Origin: Ligula intestinalis
Taxonomy: Eukaryota > Platyhelminthes > Cestoda > Diphyllobothriidea > Diphyllobothriidae
NCBI GenBank assembly: GCA_036362985.1
Contig: JAYGXS010000005.1
Coordinates: forward strand, 3,024,692-3,088,691
Length of the DNA stretch: 64,000 nucleotides
Direction: 5' to 3'
Shown: piece by piece, positions 53,531-63,934 of the stretch
How the letters are laid out: every line of letters starts with the position of its first letter
Numbering within the stretch: the stretch's first letter is position 1
Position numbers and translations under genes: made by a program
Notes under the pieces: generated by a model
What the model was told of the DNA's origin: nothing
The model's input: only the letters and a program-made list of their open reading frames with translations
The model's database searches: none

Positions 53531-56500
53531 TATTTAAGCTCATACTGAGGTCGAACCGAGTTCTTTGATCAAAGATATCCTTGCGTTTTTGGACAGTAGC
53601 AAAATTGTAGATCCTGCGTATTTCTATGCCTGTTAAAGCTCTCTAGTTAGGAATGTTGCGTTGGTGACCACGCCATGACAGTTACTGGTTTTCCACCTTC
53701 TTTACCCGGTTTCCTAGCCGACTATAAATGGTTTACATAGTAAAGTGACTCTTGCACATACTACCATTGGAAGCTGGATAGCCCTGTAGGTAGTGTCGGT
53801 TTCAGATTTGTTCAGTGGATGGTATTGAGCGTCGTGGGCTTCTTACCAGAGCTTTGGATGTCGTCATGGGCGGTAGTGATAGTTTTCATGATTACTTCGC
53901 ATTATGAGCCTGTCATTCTGTACTGGCACCAAATGCTACAGGTGTCTTACAGGCAGTATCAGTGGCTTCTACCAAAGCGGTTTTTTAATTGGTTTGCTCC
54001 CCCTGCATAAGGCTATCAGAATAGCGCCAAGTGTAACACATTCTGAATGCCTAAAAATCCATGTTATCAATTTGTGACCTGGGGCAGTAGTCTGATAGAA
54101 TGGATATTTTTCGCCCTGACCTTATTTCCTCGTGACTGCTGCCGCCTCGTCGACCCGGTAAAGACTGCTTTAAGCTGCGAAATCGGAGCTTCCGCGTGTT
54201 TCCTGTGCACTTCGTAGGACTATACTTTTATGGCGACGAATGTTATGAACTTTTGCACGCTGGTGTTTGCTGATTGAGATCTTTGCGACCGTGACTCCCC
54301 ATCCCTGCCTTAATCGTGCGGCGCGATTGATTTTGCCGTGATCTGCTACTAGCGCCACTGTGGTTTACTTGGCCTGAGTGTAGAGGTGCATAATAGGTGC
54401 ACATGCGCGCACACGAACGTGGCAATCGTCTGCGCAGAATGAGGTGTGCTTTCTGACCTCAACTTGACCACGCGCGACAAAAGTGAAACCGTGTAAGTAC
54501 CCTTGCATAGAAGGCACGAGTTGGAAGTCGCTTGGCTTGTGTTGGTGTGTCTCCCTGCCCGTGTAGTTTGAAGCTGAGGCAAAAGTCGTGCTTTGGAAGA
54601 ATGCCAACTGATGAGCCCACGTGACACTTCACAACACCGAGGGTCCGGCTTCAGTGACTTTTTCTTCTTCATGTAACTTCTGCGTGTGGGGAAGGGGGGG
54701 GGGAGGCGAGGGGGTGATGGGGTCATGTGTGAGGCCATGCGCCGACTATTCAGCTTTGTCAGCTTCTGCGCCCGCACTTAACTCCGGTTGTCTTGACTGC
54801 GTCTTTCCATCGGAGCATGGTAGATAGGGGCACATTCATACACAAGCTACCGCTCTCAAGCCTACCTAGTGGAGCATCAGTGAATGTCTCCGTGTCCACA
54901 CTTACAGCAGATGCCGATCAGTGCGACCATAAAAAGACACCCTCGCCATAACCATAGTCGGGAGATATTTTCTCGTCTGATCGATTGTTTCCAAGGCTAG
55001 GAATGACTGAACTGGACCTGGCGACTCATCAGTCCTATTGGTGACTGATTTGGACTTGAGTCTCACTAGCACCATGGTGAAAGGATAGTGGGCTTTACTT
55101 ATAAAATCCAACTTCTTGTCATCAACACATGCTTCTCTCTCCGCCACAAACATCTCCTCTCCTGGTATTCGAACAATGGTTACACGGCCAGACAGCTTGT
55201 CTGCATTCCAGTTGGTTTAAAGTTCCACATCTGGGTTCACTACAGCAGCTCAATGCGTTTTAGCGCTTTTTGTTCAGATAATGTTCTCGTTCGCACATGT
55301 CTCTCATCCGCATGTCACTTGTAACAAAACTGCGACTAACGCGCACAACCGAGGCTCCCGGCACAAAATTATGTTCTCGGTTTACGACCCGAGTTAATGG
55401 GAAGTGGGGGGGAGCGTTAGAAGAAAACGATTATCGTTGATGTTATAAAATTATTGAGTCCACCCATCTAAGCCGTAATAACTGGATCAGTAGAATAGCC
55501 TTACAGTTGTTCGCTCAGATGGCTTTAGCCAGGCGCCGCTACTGTGGAAAAGGACTGAGAAGTCGACCAGAAGCGACTGTATGGAATACTGAACTGGAAC
55601 AGCGATCCCCTAAGGGACGAGCCTCAAAATTTGGTGACACTCCGAATTATCCGCGGTATCAGCCTCATGGACAGTTCTGCGGAGGTATTAGCTTTTGCCA
55701 TTTTCAGGCAACTTTAGAATGTGTGTGAGTCAATCCAGGTTTGGTGTTAGACCTGTACCATTAAAACGTATTCTTCCGTTCCGTCATGGGCATCATCCCC
55801 TGCGTTGACTGCGGTGTTAAGTTCGATTCCATCCACCGCAAGTCCCTATGGCAGATAATTTAGCTAGATGTTATGCCGACTAAACAATAAGTACCTACGA
55901 TAGTTCTCTCAGTGCGGGAGTTCTAGTGCCTAACGATATCCCCCTACAGTTTGCTATTTGGTGTGGAATTCTATTAAGGTTTCTCCTTTTACTAATTATC
56001 TTCGGCTAGGCTATAGGAAGAGCCTTATGCGAGTTTAACGGTGTAGAATTTGCAGCTGGGCGCCGGATGGCTGACCTCTACTGCGTTGAAGCTATCGTCA
56101 TGTTTAACGTTTGAATGAAGTCGTCAACTTGGTAGGTCTATCTATAAATGTTGTCAGATCAAAGGGTCCTTTCGAGCTGCGTCCCTCACTAGGTGAAGGC
56201 CTGCCCTCAAGGTTGATGGCTCTATGTTTGAAGTACGCAGCTATAAGTACTTCGGGAGTTGGCCATCAAATGGACAACATAGTATTCCGCAGGGTTTTCA
56301 CGATCCTTGCGAAGTTTCTAAAAACTCTTTCGAGTAAAGCACACCGACGTAGTATCAAATGAGGCAACTCAGAATGTGGCTTGACCCATTTCAGCAAGTC
56401 TTGAAAAAGACTTTTAAACTTTTTGTATACGATATCCTTTGCCGGAGGAGAGAAGGAGTCGAGCTTTCCAGGTCAGATGTCGAGGTTTTTCACTCTTGGA

Positions 56501-56614
56501 GTGCTAAACTTCGCCACATGCCGGCTAAAAAGCTATTCTCGCACTAGACAACAGCTATCCTAGCACGGAGACTGCATCCTGTAGATACTGCAGCACCCTA
56601 TGTACGAATTGTCT

Positions 56615-56648
56615 CTGGTGATGTGCTCGAACGTGAATTCGAAACGTC
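56615..56648 (+). ncRNA. Penelope-type hammerhead-like remnant in intron 3
   Basis: CTGGTGA, then TGTGCTCGAACGTGAATTC and GAAACGTC. It follows the same layout as 1157-1199, preceded by a similar TGTCT block. A6 of the core is changed to G and the helix is imperfect. Confidence 0.45.
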
Positions 56649-57399
56649 AGGCAGTTGCGTTTTCTTCTCCCTCTCACTGACTAATCCGTTGGCCAACTAA
56701 GTTCAACTAATGTTGATAGCTCAGGTTCTGTTTGCCTATCCCGCCGGCCGTGTAAGTTTGTCTTTGTTCGACGATTCTCAGAGCCTTTCTGCTCTCACTT
56801 CTCAATTTTTCCCTTTTATCAATTTTTACTTATTGTGACTTTATCTTCTATTTCCCCTCCACCCCCTTTGCGCACAAGATGGTATTTGTTATGAATCAGA
56901 ATAAATGCCATCAGATATTACGAAGCCTACTTGAAAGGTCGGTCTAGCCTCTGTGTTGGTTTGATTTCTTCCTCTCTTCTCTATGGCCCCTCCTGCTTGT
57001 CTTTCCTGCTCCGTTCTTCTTTCGCGTTGGTTCCTCTACGCATGTTAGTTGATTGGTTGGTTTGTGTCCACACCGGCTAGTGACTGTGTCAACAGTTGGC
57101 TCGTTACCCCTCTCCCCCACGTTGACTTGTTTACCTCTTTTCCTTCTTCTGTTCACACCCGAGGCAACATTTTTGTTCTCACAGCGTGGCCACTGTAGAT
57201 AGGAGGATTCACAACTGGCTACCGCTCCTGCATACTTTAAAAAAACATAAACTAAATGTTCACACGGGTTCCCCCACGGGGTGTGTTCGGTTCTGTTTTA
57301 ACCTCTTTACTTAGTTTGCAATTTTCCGCGTCACAGCTCTCGCTCACACCAGCAAACACTGAGGCGAACCTTGTTTCTTTTTTCGTCCACTTTTTTTAG

Positions 57400-57883
57400 T
57401 CAAAGTTCACCCAGATGAGCCAGTTAGCGGCACCACCAACAACAGCGCCATTTCCGCGTTCTGCTTCCGCCGCTGCTGCTGATGTGGGTGCCGCTACAGA
57501 CGAGGAGGCTGGCGCGGACTTTGAACTTGACAGCGTGCTGGCCAGATGCCTCCCATCTCACCCCTCTCCCGCTCAACCCCCTCCTGCTGCCTTCCTCAGC
57601 ACCAGCATCGGCGGCAGCATCAACAGCAGTCATGATAGCAGTGGCCAGCCGACTAAACTTCCCTTCTCGTCCACCGCCACACAGCACCACATCCTGGCCC
57701 AGAGCCTGGCCGCTTCCTCATCCCTTCCCACGCCCATTGTCACCAGCCAGGTCAGCCCTGGCAAGGTCTTTTCTGTGCGTGGCTTGTTGCCCCGACTAAA
57801 CGCTGCCTCTGCCGGCGCGGTCTCCCGTCCCTTCTCGACCAGTGTGCTGCACTACGCCCCAGGTCTACACCCAATCACAGCCG
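57400..57883 (+). CDS. AT-hook nuclear protein, fourth coding exon
   Basis: Acceptor CACTTTTTTTAG|TCA at 57399/57400 in phase 0, and donor GCCG|GTAGGT at 57883/57884 in phase 1. The peptide is SKFTQMSQLAAPPTTAPFPR, an acidic stretch (DEEAGADFELDSVLARCL), then Ala/Ser/Pro-rich sequence and HYAPGLHPITA. The low-complexity composition resembles activation or scaffold regions of transcription factors. The exon is GC-rich relative to the surrounding introns. It has no recognised domain. Confidence 0.72.
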
Positions 57884-57904
57884 GTAGGTGCCTATAAGTA
57901 CAAT

Positions 57905-58045
57905 TGAGTGTTTCTGGCCTATTAGCCGTCACCAGCCAGCCATACTCGATCCCCCCGCGACCTTTTGATCAGAAGTTCAACGTTCTAACCACTGAGTCGC
58001 GGGCTCGTTGCCCCGCCAGTTTAAATCGGGAATAATGATCACGGT
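57905..58045 (-). repeat. tRNA-like SINE copy 1
   Basis: The minus strand has a box-A-like GACTCAGTGGTTAGAACG and a degenerate box B (GGGGATCGAGTA), followed by the family tail GACGGCTAATAGGCCAGAAA. The tail is shared with the copies at 59110-59275 and 59320-59545. Confidence 0.65.
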
Positions 58046-58049
58046 GATA

Positions 58050-58461
58050 CAGTAGTCGCCGGCTATTAAGCCCACTTCGGGCCCAGACCAAATTGGGCTT
58101 AATAAGCGGCGGGCGCATTAAGCGGAGAGTCCCAGTTCTTGATTAGCAAACGCAGTATAGCCACTGTAGATTACATACGCACTGTATTATGTGAAGAGCT
58201 TAGATATGTACAAGAAAAAATGCTGTTTATCTGTATTTTACATAATAAAAAAAACAAAAAAAGTTACTTGCGACACGTAACCAGTTGCGCACGCAAAGAA
58301 ATGAGAATTTACCTCTATCCTGTTGGCAAACTGGGCTTTGTAGCCGGCGACTAGGCTTATTAGCCGGCCGATTTCGCTTTATGAAATTCCGTCCCAAGCT
58401 GACTTGGGCTAAATAGGCGGCTGGGCTTATTAGCCGTGGGCTTAATAACCGGCGACTACTG
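58050..58461. mobile_element. Pogo/Tigger-like MITE, 412 bp
   Basis: 26-bp terminal inverted repeats (58050-58075 and 58436-58461) start CAGTAGTCGCCGG and differ at one base. TA is duplicated on both sides (58048-58049 and 58462-58463). CAGTA-type ends with a TA target are typical of the pogo/Tigger branch. A subterminal GACTAGGCTTATTAGCCGGC repeat echoes the TIR. No transposase is encoded. It lies in intron 4 of the AT-hook gene. Confidence 0.85.
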
Positions 58462-59109
58462 TAATGCGTGAGCCCCAAAGCAGAACGATAAGTGTGAATT
58501 CAGTTAGCGGTCGGTGAGCGTTAGTCAACAAATGTAAATGCAGTCCTAATGAAAAGGCAGTGTTTATGTTATAATCGACCAGGTCCGGGAGGCGGGTGTA
58601 TACGTGTTTCGTGTTTTTTTTGTCGAAATTTGGTCTTGCAGGCATATTCGAAGGTGTTGACACTCATTGATGAACGTTCACCTGACCGCCAACGGAACTC
58701 ATCTGTCCTGCTCTGCCCTGGGTCTCGACAGAGCCGTAACAGCAGGAAGTATACAGATAGTATTGCCGGTAAGGACGAGGGATACTGGCGTGGCCATTTC
58801 TGGCTCATGAGCCATCGTCAGCCACTCACGAAATTCACCGTTCCCGCGCCCACCTTGCGGTGGGGCTCACGGTGGAAACGAATATCGAGTGCCAACTTGA
58901 GCTCTTAAAATCGCTCTGCTTATGCGTCGCTGCATGCTCACCTTGTTGGTCGGCCGCTTAATGTTGTTGACCTTTCGATTAGCATGCGAAGTTCGCCAGT
59001 TATGCTATCGCTTAACATTGCCATCACCTCTGCTGTATCATCATGCCCTGCAGTATAGTCCGTGCTTCCCTGGTTCACCCTACGACCCACTTCTAAGCTC
59101 GTTACTAGT

Positions 59110-59275
59110 GAGGATAATAAGGACTGATGCACAAGGAGGACTGAAACGAACATTTCTGGCCCATTAGTCATCATCAGCTAGTCATATCCAACCCCACATA
59201 GTGCATCAGCCGGGGTTCAAACTCGCGATCACGAACGGATCTTTGCGTCTCATCATCTGCCCCTGACAGCAGGCG
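59110..59275 (-). repeat. tRNA-like SINE copy 2
   Basis: The minus strand carries a box-B-like GAGTTTGAACCCC and the tail GATGACTAATGGGCCAGAAA. Confidence 0.6.
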
Positions 59276-59319
59276 CACAGCGGCTGGTAGTCTGGGCAGA
59301 CAGTATTGCTAACAAAGAC

Positions 59320-59545
59320 AAAAAACACTAGAATGGTAGTTTCTGGCTTATTAGCCGTCTTCAGCCATTCGCACCCAATCCAAAGTGGTGCACCACCCAA
59401 GGTTCGAACCTACAACCTGTTGATCCGAATTCTAACCATTGAGCCGCGAACTCGTTGTCGTGCCCGTTTTGATCAGGGATATTGACACATTCGTTGGTAA
59501 ACATTCAGCGACCGCTAACGGAGCCTGTGTCTACAGCGGAAACCA
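59320..59545 (-). repeat. tRNA-like SINE copy 3 (best preserved)
   Basis: On the minus strand: leader CGTTAGCGGTCGCTGAATG, box A CGGCTCAATGGTTAGAATTC, box B GGTTCGAACCT and tail GACGGCTAATAAGCCAGAAA. Box A to box B spacing fits a Pol III promoter from a tRNA. Confidence 0.75.
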
Positions 59546-59781
59546 CTGTCATTGGTCACATGTTCCTTGCTGTTCTCTGTGGCTTTAATTTTATCTTAAG
59601 CATATAGTCACTCTGTTTAAATGTGACCGAGTCCCGGCAGCTTTATTTTAAATATATCTTGTGACGAGTACAGAACCCTTTCCGATTTCGTATTCTTCAA
59701 TTCCTTATTCTGCCAGTTATTTTAATGTTCTATAGTACTTCAATTTCATACTCTCTACGCCTTTGCCCAATAAATTTTCAG

Positions 59782-60620
59782 TGAGGCAGCCACTTGGATC
59801 ACCCTTTCCGGACCACGCTACCGGTCGCCTCTCTGTGACCCCGCCTGCTGGTAGTACCCTGGGTTCTCTTAAAATATCGGAATCCAACCCAGTGGCGGCT
59901 ACCTATCTCTCAGGCCGGCCTATTTTCAGCACTGGCGCTGTGACCACTACCACAATGACCCTGAGTGGCGGCAAACGACCTATTGTGCACAAGTATCACT
60001 CTTTTCGAAAAATTTCCCCAAAAACTGACGACTCGATGGTTGCTGCTGCCACTGCTACCGCTGCTGGAAAGCGCGCGGACTCTGACCCTTCCGGTCCTCA
60101 GAAGCCAACTGGAGGAGGCGGAGGCTTGCATCCATCCCAGCTGCTGAAGAGCCTCCTCGAGTGCGGCGGAGCCAATCGCGAGACAGCCAGTGCGGTTGCT
60201 GCCGCAACGACCCTTGGTGCCACAGCTTCCAACGCCGCAGTCATGCCCGGCATGCCTGTTGGCAGCGGCAGTTCCGTGTGGAATCAACCTGCTCATCACA
60301 GCCGCGGCACCTGGCAACTGGGCGGCCGGGCTGTTGTCCTCGGAGCCACGCGAGTGTCAGCTGCTGCTGCTAGCCCCAGCGGCCTGACCGTCCCTCGTAC
60401 AGGAACCGTTAGCCGAATTGCATCCATCTCCGCCGCCTCCATGACGCCGGTTACAACGGCGCCGAAGGTATCGGCGGAACCGGCTGTGCCCCCGTGCTGT
60501 GCTGCCACTTCCATGTTTTCCTCCCACTCCGCCTCATCATCTGCCACAACCTCGACCGGCCCAACCGGCAGCCACGAGGAATTGCTCTCCTCCGATGCAG
60601 TTCCACAGGCCGCACTCCAC
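59782..60620 (+). CDS. AT-hook nuclear protein, fifth coding exon (about 280 codons)
   Basis: It begins with two bases that complete a Val codon with the previous exon and ends CAC|GTAGGT at 60620/60621, phase 0. The peptide has RQPLGSPFPDHATGRLSVTP at the start, the basic patch KYHSFRKISPK, a Gly run, and PSQLLKSLLECGG, which includes the LXXLL-type motif LKSLL used by nuclear-receptor coactivators. Long Ala/Ser/Thr-rich stretches follow. The LXXLL could be chance. The reading frame is intact, and the five exons together give at least 1893 codons. Confidence 0.72.
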
Positions 60621-60746
60621 GTAGGTGCCGATTTCTGTGTACTCTTACATTATTTGTTAAATCAGCTGTGCATATCTTACTCAAAGAACTGTCTTCCAGC
60701 TTTAAAAGGAACCACTGGTTTGCCGATAAGCGGGGCCTATAAATGC

Positions 60747-60762
60747 GAGAGAGAGAGAGAGA
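60747..60762. repeat. (GA)8 microsatellite
   Basis: Pure GA repeat just after the fifth exon of the AT-hook gene. Confidence 0.95.
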
Positions 60763-61363
60763 AATACGCTTTATTTGGAAACTATCATTCCAACACCAAG
60801 GAATAACAGGCAATTGTCGACATCGCGGAGAACTGTCACAAAGTGTAGGCCAAATCGAACTCCAAATTGACGCTAGCGTTGTGAAGTGATGACCTCATGG
60901 TTTTAGCTTATATAAAGAATAACGATCGGTTCCTAGTGGGCCAACCGACGTTTATATAAAAAAAAATGAAATGCAAAGAGAGGGAGGGAGGAAAAATGGT
61001 AGCTCAATTTCAAAAGTCCACACGCAACATATAAATGAAGTGCATAGCAAGGACCATGGAAGATAGTCAATAATTTTGACTAGCTGTCGTCGCTAGAAGG
61101 CTTTCCAGCCGACATAGAAAATTCCTCAATCTTCAAGCTGCAATTCCGAATCATTTTCAATTGGTATTCGTATGTACCAGTAAGTTGGGTCTTATGAACT
61201 TCCGTCGCCACGGGTTCTCCTGATCCTGAACTTTGCATGTGCAACTATTTTTGTCAACGTGGCATGTATACTTTGGCAATGCTAAACCTGTTAACCAACC
61301 GATTCGACCTACTAATCATGCTCACTCAGATTTCAGCTTTCTGATGTTGTTATTTTCTTTTAG

Positions 61364-61381
61364 GAGACGATTGAGTCCTAG
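61364..61381 (+). CDS. Possible terminal coding exon of the AT-hook gene
   Basis: The acceptor TTATTTTCTTTTAG ends at 61363. In the phase left by exon five (0), the next codons are GAG ACG ATT GAG TCC TAG, giving ETIES and a stop. The splice site is good and the phase is right. A six-codon exon is weak evidence alone, and a later exon outside the window is equally possible. Confidence 0.3.
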   Translation, partial: ETIES

Positions 61382-62117
61382 AAAAAACGTCTCGCTTTTT
61401 CCTCCGTGTGACCTTGTTCGACCAGCCCCCCCCACACTCCCATATCCTCCAATCGGCCCACGTACCGTGTAAATATCGATTTGCTTGTGCGTTGGGACCT
61501 ACTAATAGGCTGCCTTCCGCTGCCAAAAGAATTGTGCCTGCCACTGCGCAACCCATCTGGCTGTCACTCGCTGTCATTTCTGCCCCCACCCCCTCACACT
61601 CCACTCCCGCCCTCTTGCAGCATCCATCACCAGCGCTATTTTTGACAAATTTATTTTCCAACTCACCGTCCCCCTCTCCTCGCTAGAACGCTCGACGGCT
61701 GCCTCCCTGTCGCGATTCCCTCCCCCCCCGCACACACACACACACAGCCATTCTAAGAAAACCTACATCTCCGCCTGGGGCACTTGTGCCAGTTCAGTTT
61801 TGCTTCCTTCAATAGGAGTATCGTGTTTTTCTTCTGTCCTGGGGGTGTTTCTTGCGGTTTATCTGCGTGATTCATACTCACCTGTTCACGTATATATTTA
61901 TATTTGTAAGTATTTTTAGACGAATACACACATATATTCATAGATGTTTGCTTGACTGTCCTCGTATTTTGCTCCAACAATGTAGGTCCTATGGCAGCTT
62001 TTAATTGATCTGGATTTGCCTTAAGGTTGTAGTGGGCCATTGCACTTTCCCGTGGGGTTTTCTCTTGATGGCTATCTTTGTTGTCCAACTAGTAGTACAC
62101 CTGCTCTGGGCCATTCT
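61382..62117. other. No recognised gene
   Basis: Pyrimidine-rich on the plus strand. It could be the 3' UTR of the AT-hook gene if the terminal exon is right. Confidence 0.35.
61731..61746. repeat. (CA)8 microsatellite after a C run
   Basis: CA repeat at 61731-61746 preceded by a run of C (61722-61729). Confidence 0.9.
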
Positions 62118-62474
62118 CTAGCGATAGTTTTCGTATAGGTGCCTCTTCTGTCTTTTCGACCAAAAAGACGCCCATATCATTGGTAGTGTAAGTCCCACAA
62201 AGCTGATGAAAAGAAATACACGCGACTGGGTACCTGCTTGAACCCCTTTCCCATATCTAAAGCCGTCTCTGATGATGCGCTCGAGCGGTAATCCGATACG
62301 TGCGTAGAGGTTTTGCTCCAGTGTCAAAGGTAATGCCGCCGAGTTGGTGCTTATGAATATACCGCTGCAATTACGGTATTTAAACAGTGTCACCCACACG
62401 CCATCATTGTTTTGCGACATCAACCAGTTGGCAACCTTCGAAGCTACGGCTTTTAGCGCACTCGGGTCACGCAT
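62118..62474 (-). CDS. Unidentified 118-codon open frame, possible exon
   Basis: The frame from the ATG at 62474 reads MRDPSALKAVASKVANWLMS, QNNDGVWVTLFKYRNCSGIF, STNSAALPLTLEQNLYARIG, PLERIIRDGFRYGKG and then a hydrophobic stretch FLFISFVGLTLPMIWASFW. The first 80 residues have the balanced composition of a folded protein and no low complexity. A donor-like CAG|GTACCC sits after GVQAG at about 62233, so the hydrophobic end could be read-through of an intron. I do not recognise the family. It may be the end of another gene on the minus strand. Confidence 0.35.
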   Translation of the reverse strand: MRDPSALKAVASKVANWLMSQNNDGVWVTLFKYRNCSGIFISTNSAALPLTLEQNLYARIGLPLERIIRDGFRYGKGVQAGTQSRVFLFISFVGLTLPMIWASFWSKRQKRHLYENYR

Positions 62475-62789
62475 TTAAAAATGAAGCCACATGGAGAATG
62501 CTGAGGATAATTTGAAAGGTGCTTGTTCAAAGCTTCAGGGTTTTGGGCGTGACCATATATGACTCAAACGCTGCTGAAGAGAGGTGTGATACTAATAAAA
62601 GCAACTCAGCCTCCATCACGGCCTGCAGCGGTAGGCGAGAAATATGAGAAGACAGGTTACTAAATAAATGTTGCTATATTGACACTACAGGGTGGTTACT
62701 TGTTTGCACTTCGGTTTGCAAGAAGAAGAGTTTCAGCGTGTTTTTTTTTCTTCAAGTGGATACATTTCATTTAGAGCTACTCTTAAAAC

Positions 62790-62985
62790 AACGATGGATC
62801 GGGAGAAATGAGTTCCGTTAGAAGTCGGTGAAAGTTCATCAACGAGTGTCAATATCTCCTGACATAAACCGCCAAGAAAGCAAGCTGATGGCTGAATGGT
62901 AAGAGCGTTAGAATCTGATGAGCAAGGTTGCGATTTCGAGCCTCGTGTGGTGCACCAATGGGGTGAGTCGCTATTTTGATTTCAT
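62790..62985 (+). repeat. tRNA-like SINE copy 4
   Basis: Leader ATGGATCGGGAGAAATGAG and GTCGGTGAAAGTTCATCAAC, box A TGGCTGAATGGTAAGAGCG, box-B-like GATTTCGAGCC, then GTGTGGTGCACCA as in copy 3. It abuts the LINE piece at 62990. Confidence 0.7.
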
Positions 62986-62989
62986 GATC

Positions 62990-63720
62990 ATGGAGGAGCT
63001 TCATGATCTGATCTGTTTTCCCAGAAATGCCATTACAGTCCAGCTGCAGTATTTAAGGTCAGAAAGTTGTGAGGCGTCTGGGACTGTCAGCGACATGAGC
63101 GGCGGCGGTACTAAGGGTTGTTGTGAGGCAGCCTGAGTCGTAGCGGATCGCGGCATAGGTGGTGGTGGCAGTGAGGGTAAAGGAGTGTGCGCAGGCCCAT
63201 TTCGTGGATGACGACAGGTTATGCACCTGTACGATGAGCCACTGAATTGGTGGATGGAAGTGAGATCCGAGCAATTAGTGCCACTTGCGCGGTAGTGTTG
63301 CCAGTTATTGCAAGGCACACAAAAGACACAGACTTGATTTGGGAAGATCTGCTTGGCGCAGGTGGAACAGAACCATCTGATGGATCCTTGAGCAGGTCCC
63401 GGATTGAGCTCGACGCCGGCAATAAGAAGAAGGGTTCGGGTCAACCTCGCCGGATGAGGAAGATCCATTCTCGAAAAACCGATACAGAGATAGAAGCATG
63501 TTTACTGGCAAATTTTGGTATGGGGGGGGGTAAGGGAAGTGCAGCTCTTTGCTGTAGTCCATACGGAGATAGGTCCGTCTGGAGATGGGTCCATCCGGAG
63601 ATTGGTACAGTCGGTTCCACCAACGTGAAGGCGTGCTGCTTGGGAAACCTGATTGCAGAGTCCACCGACAGGTTGGAAAACCAGAACTATCTGGCCAGAT
63701 CGTCGACAGTCCGCTGTGAG
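62990..63720 (-). pseudogene. LINE 5' part: 2A-like motif, PHD-like finger and start of endonuclease
   Basis: The main frame (63468 to 63001, minus) starts MDLPHPARLTRTLLLIAGVE and continues LNPGP: a 2A-like motif lacking the usual Asp before Val. Next is a Cys/His-rich segment (CSTC, CVFCVPCNNWQH, CSDL, YRCITC), spaced like a PHD-type finger, then a Pro-rich linker. A frameshift near 63030 leads into NCNGISGKTDQIMKLLHDHE, the first block of an AP endonuclease. The order 2A-like, finger, endonuclease is known in non-LTR elements. The element is cut off after the first endonuclease block, where a SINE begins. A related but worse copy is at 6329-6748. Confidence 0.7.
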
Positions 63721-63934
63721 TCAAACCAAGGGTGAGCGTTTAGGCCACCAGGTTCGGCTGATGCGATCGCTGATGGGGTCATCACGGTGTGCAGATAGCC
63801 AAAACATTCTGTTGAATTTGGCAAGCTCCATGTCCTCATGCTTCAGCAAAGGCCTGGCAACATCGGGTGTTACTCTGTTCTGTTCCTCTCCACATTTCCT
63901 TTTGTCCATCCCTCTAGCTGTTGTCAGGGCTCGA

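Larger units (their letters stand above)
52708..57399 (+). other. Intron 3 of the AT-hook gene
   Basis: 4.7 kb containing RTE tails (53290-53530), a run of ten G near 54695, and a Penelope 3' remnant (56615-56648). Bases 53830-54010 and 55500-56550 have short open frames without recognisable products. Confidence 0.6.
57884..59781 (+). other. Intron 4 of the AT-hook gene
   Basis: Filled largely by SINE copies and a MITE. The acceptor AATAAATTTTCAG|TG at 59781/59782 restores phase 1. Confidence 0.65.

Noticed and set aside
57424..57690. 88-codon minus frame opposite the fourth AT-hook exon
   Set aside because: The plus frame has matching splice sites and phases; the minus frame has neither.
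59910..60813. Antisense frames opposite the fifth AT-hook exon, up to 135 codons
   Set aside because: GC-rich low-complexity coding sequence leaves other frames open by chance.
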